Assembly: GCA_003135315.1 (NCBI GenBank)
Contig: PLBD01000585.1
Location: 955 to 7,774 of the forward strand
Length of the DNA stretch: 6,820 bases
Source of the DNA: Acidobacteriaceae bacterium
GTDB lineage: Bacteria; Acidobacteriota; Terriglobia; Terriglobales; Acidobacteriaceae
Direction of reading: 5' to 3'
Under the pieces are notes generated by a model that was not told the origin of the DNA, did no database searches, and worked only from the letters and a program-made list of their open reading frames with translations. Made by a program: the position numbers and the translations under genes. Numbering within the stretch: the stretch's first letter is position 1; each line of letters starts with the position of its first letter. This document shows positions 6,513 through 6,820 of this stretch, one piece after another.

Positions 6513-6545
6513 GCAACCAGCGACGACTACGCGTGCGCTGGTTGC
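6513..6545 (-). terminator. Perfect 10-bp inverted repeat in the spacer, possible terminator or attenuator
   Basis: GCAACCAGCG (6513-6522) and CGCTGGTTGC (6536-6545) form a flawless 10-bp stem with a 13-nt loop. It sits 77 nt after the stop of the partial upstream frame and 41 nt before the GTG of the 610-aa gene. No T-run follows on the minus strand and only a weak ATTTGATT follows on the plus strand, so an intrinsic terminator is not established. The remaining spacer (6472-6622) is very G+C-rich near 6556-6582 and holds no gene I can support. Confidence 0.4.
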
Positions 6546-6622
6546 ATTTGATTCGCGCTGGGCGCGCCGCCGGCGGAGCGATTTGAGAGCAGCGAATGTG
6601 TTTGGCCCGCGGGGCTCCGGCG

Positions 6623-6820
6623 TCAGTTCATCGCTTTGTTCTTTTTCCCGCCTGAGCAGAATGAGCCCGTGGGTAACTTCGCCTTGGTGTAGATGCAATC
6701 CCTCCGAGCCGTAGACGGCAACGCAGCCTTAAAGCTGACATCCCACGTAGGATCGTCGGGCAGGCACTCCCCGGCAGGCGAGGCTTGATCGCTGGCCGTG
6801 AAGTCGCTGGGGAGTAGCAC
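6623..6820 (-). CDS. C-terminal end of an unrecognised gene entering from the right edge
   Basis: An open frame of 65 codons from the window edge to TGA at 6623-6625. The GTG at the edge need not be the start; the frame most likely continues beyond the window. The fragment has three cysteines, no membrane segment and a Lys-rich end (GGKKNKAMN). Third codon positions are mostly G or C, as in the neighbouring genes, which mildly favours real coding. I recognise no family. A competing frame (6698-6480) overlaps it but looks less protein-like, being Arg-rich and extending through the hairpin spacer. Confidence 0.4.
   Translation of the reverse strand: MLLPSDFTASDQASPAGECLPDDPTWDVSFKAALPSTARRDCIYTKAKLPTGSFCSGGKKNKAMN

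Noticed and set aside
6480..6698. Minus-strand open frame of 72 codons across the right-hand spacer
   Set aside because: It overlaps the partial upstream frame, runs through the 10-bp hairpin, is Arg-rich, and I see no convincing ribosome binding site or family feature.

Overview
The window looks like chromosomal DNA from a G+C-rich, Gram-negative-type bacterium. Every gene I can support lies on the minus strand, so transcription runs from high to low coordinates. The gene set (a diheme-c cytochrome bd-like oxidase subunit, a small pore-loop channel, and a GT-C-like membrane protein of the WWDxWE/QHNEHR kind) would fit a soil Acidobacteriota-type genome. That is a guess from gene style, not from any marker gene. 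There are no rRNA, tRNA, CRISPR, insertion-sequence or phage signatures.

Layout in order of transcription. (1) 6820-6623: an open frame entering from the right edge, probably the C-terminal end of an unrecognised gene. (2) 6622-6472: a spacer with a perfect 10-bp inverted repeat. (3) 6471-4639: a 610-aa polytopic membrane protein resembling GT-C glycosyltransferases, with a C-terminal soluble domain. (4) 4638-4484: a spacer with an extended -10 promoter candidate and a strong Shine-Dalgarno that fixes a TTG start. (5) 4483-3500: a 327-aa protein with CYTH/triphosphate-tunnel-like motifs. (6) 3499-3274: a spacer with a 7-bp-stem hairpin. (7) 3273-2758: a 171-aa pore-loop ion channel with an altered selectivity filter. 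(8) 2757-2588: a spacer with a candidate promoter. (9) 2587-1088: a cytochrome bd subunit I-like protein fused to two c-type heme domains. (10) 1066-1: a second, paralogous bd subunit I-like membrane protein that runs off the left edge.

Genes 9 and 10 form a clear transcription unit (21-nt gap, good ribosome binding site) and are the most interesting part. Together they look like an unusual bd-family terminal oxidase. The first subunit keeps the di-heme (b595/d) site residues but lacks the quinol-binding Q-loop and the last transmembrane helix. In their place it carries two periplasmic CxxCH domains. The second subunit has lost the key acidic residues but keeps the histidine that the first has lost. 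The likely reading is an oxidase fed by a c-type cytochrome or another periplasmic donor rather than by quinol. The channel just upstream may share the membrane-energetics context, but it is separated by a spacer with its own promoter candidate, so functional coupling is only a suggestion. The other genes show no evident link to the oxidase.
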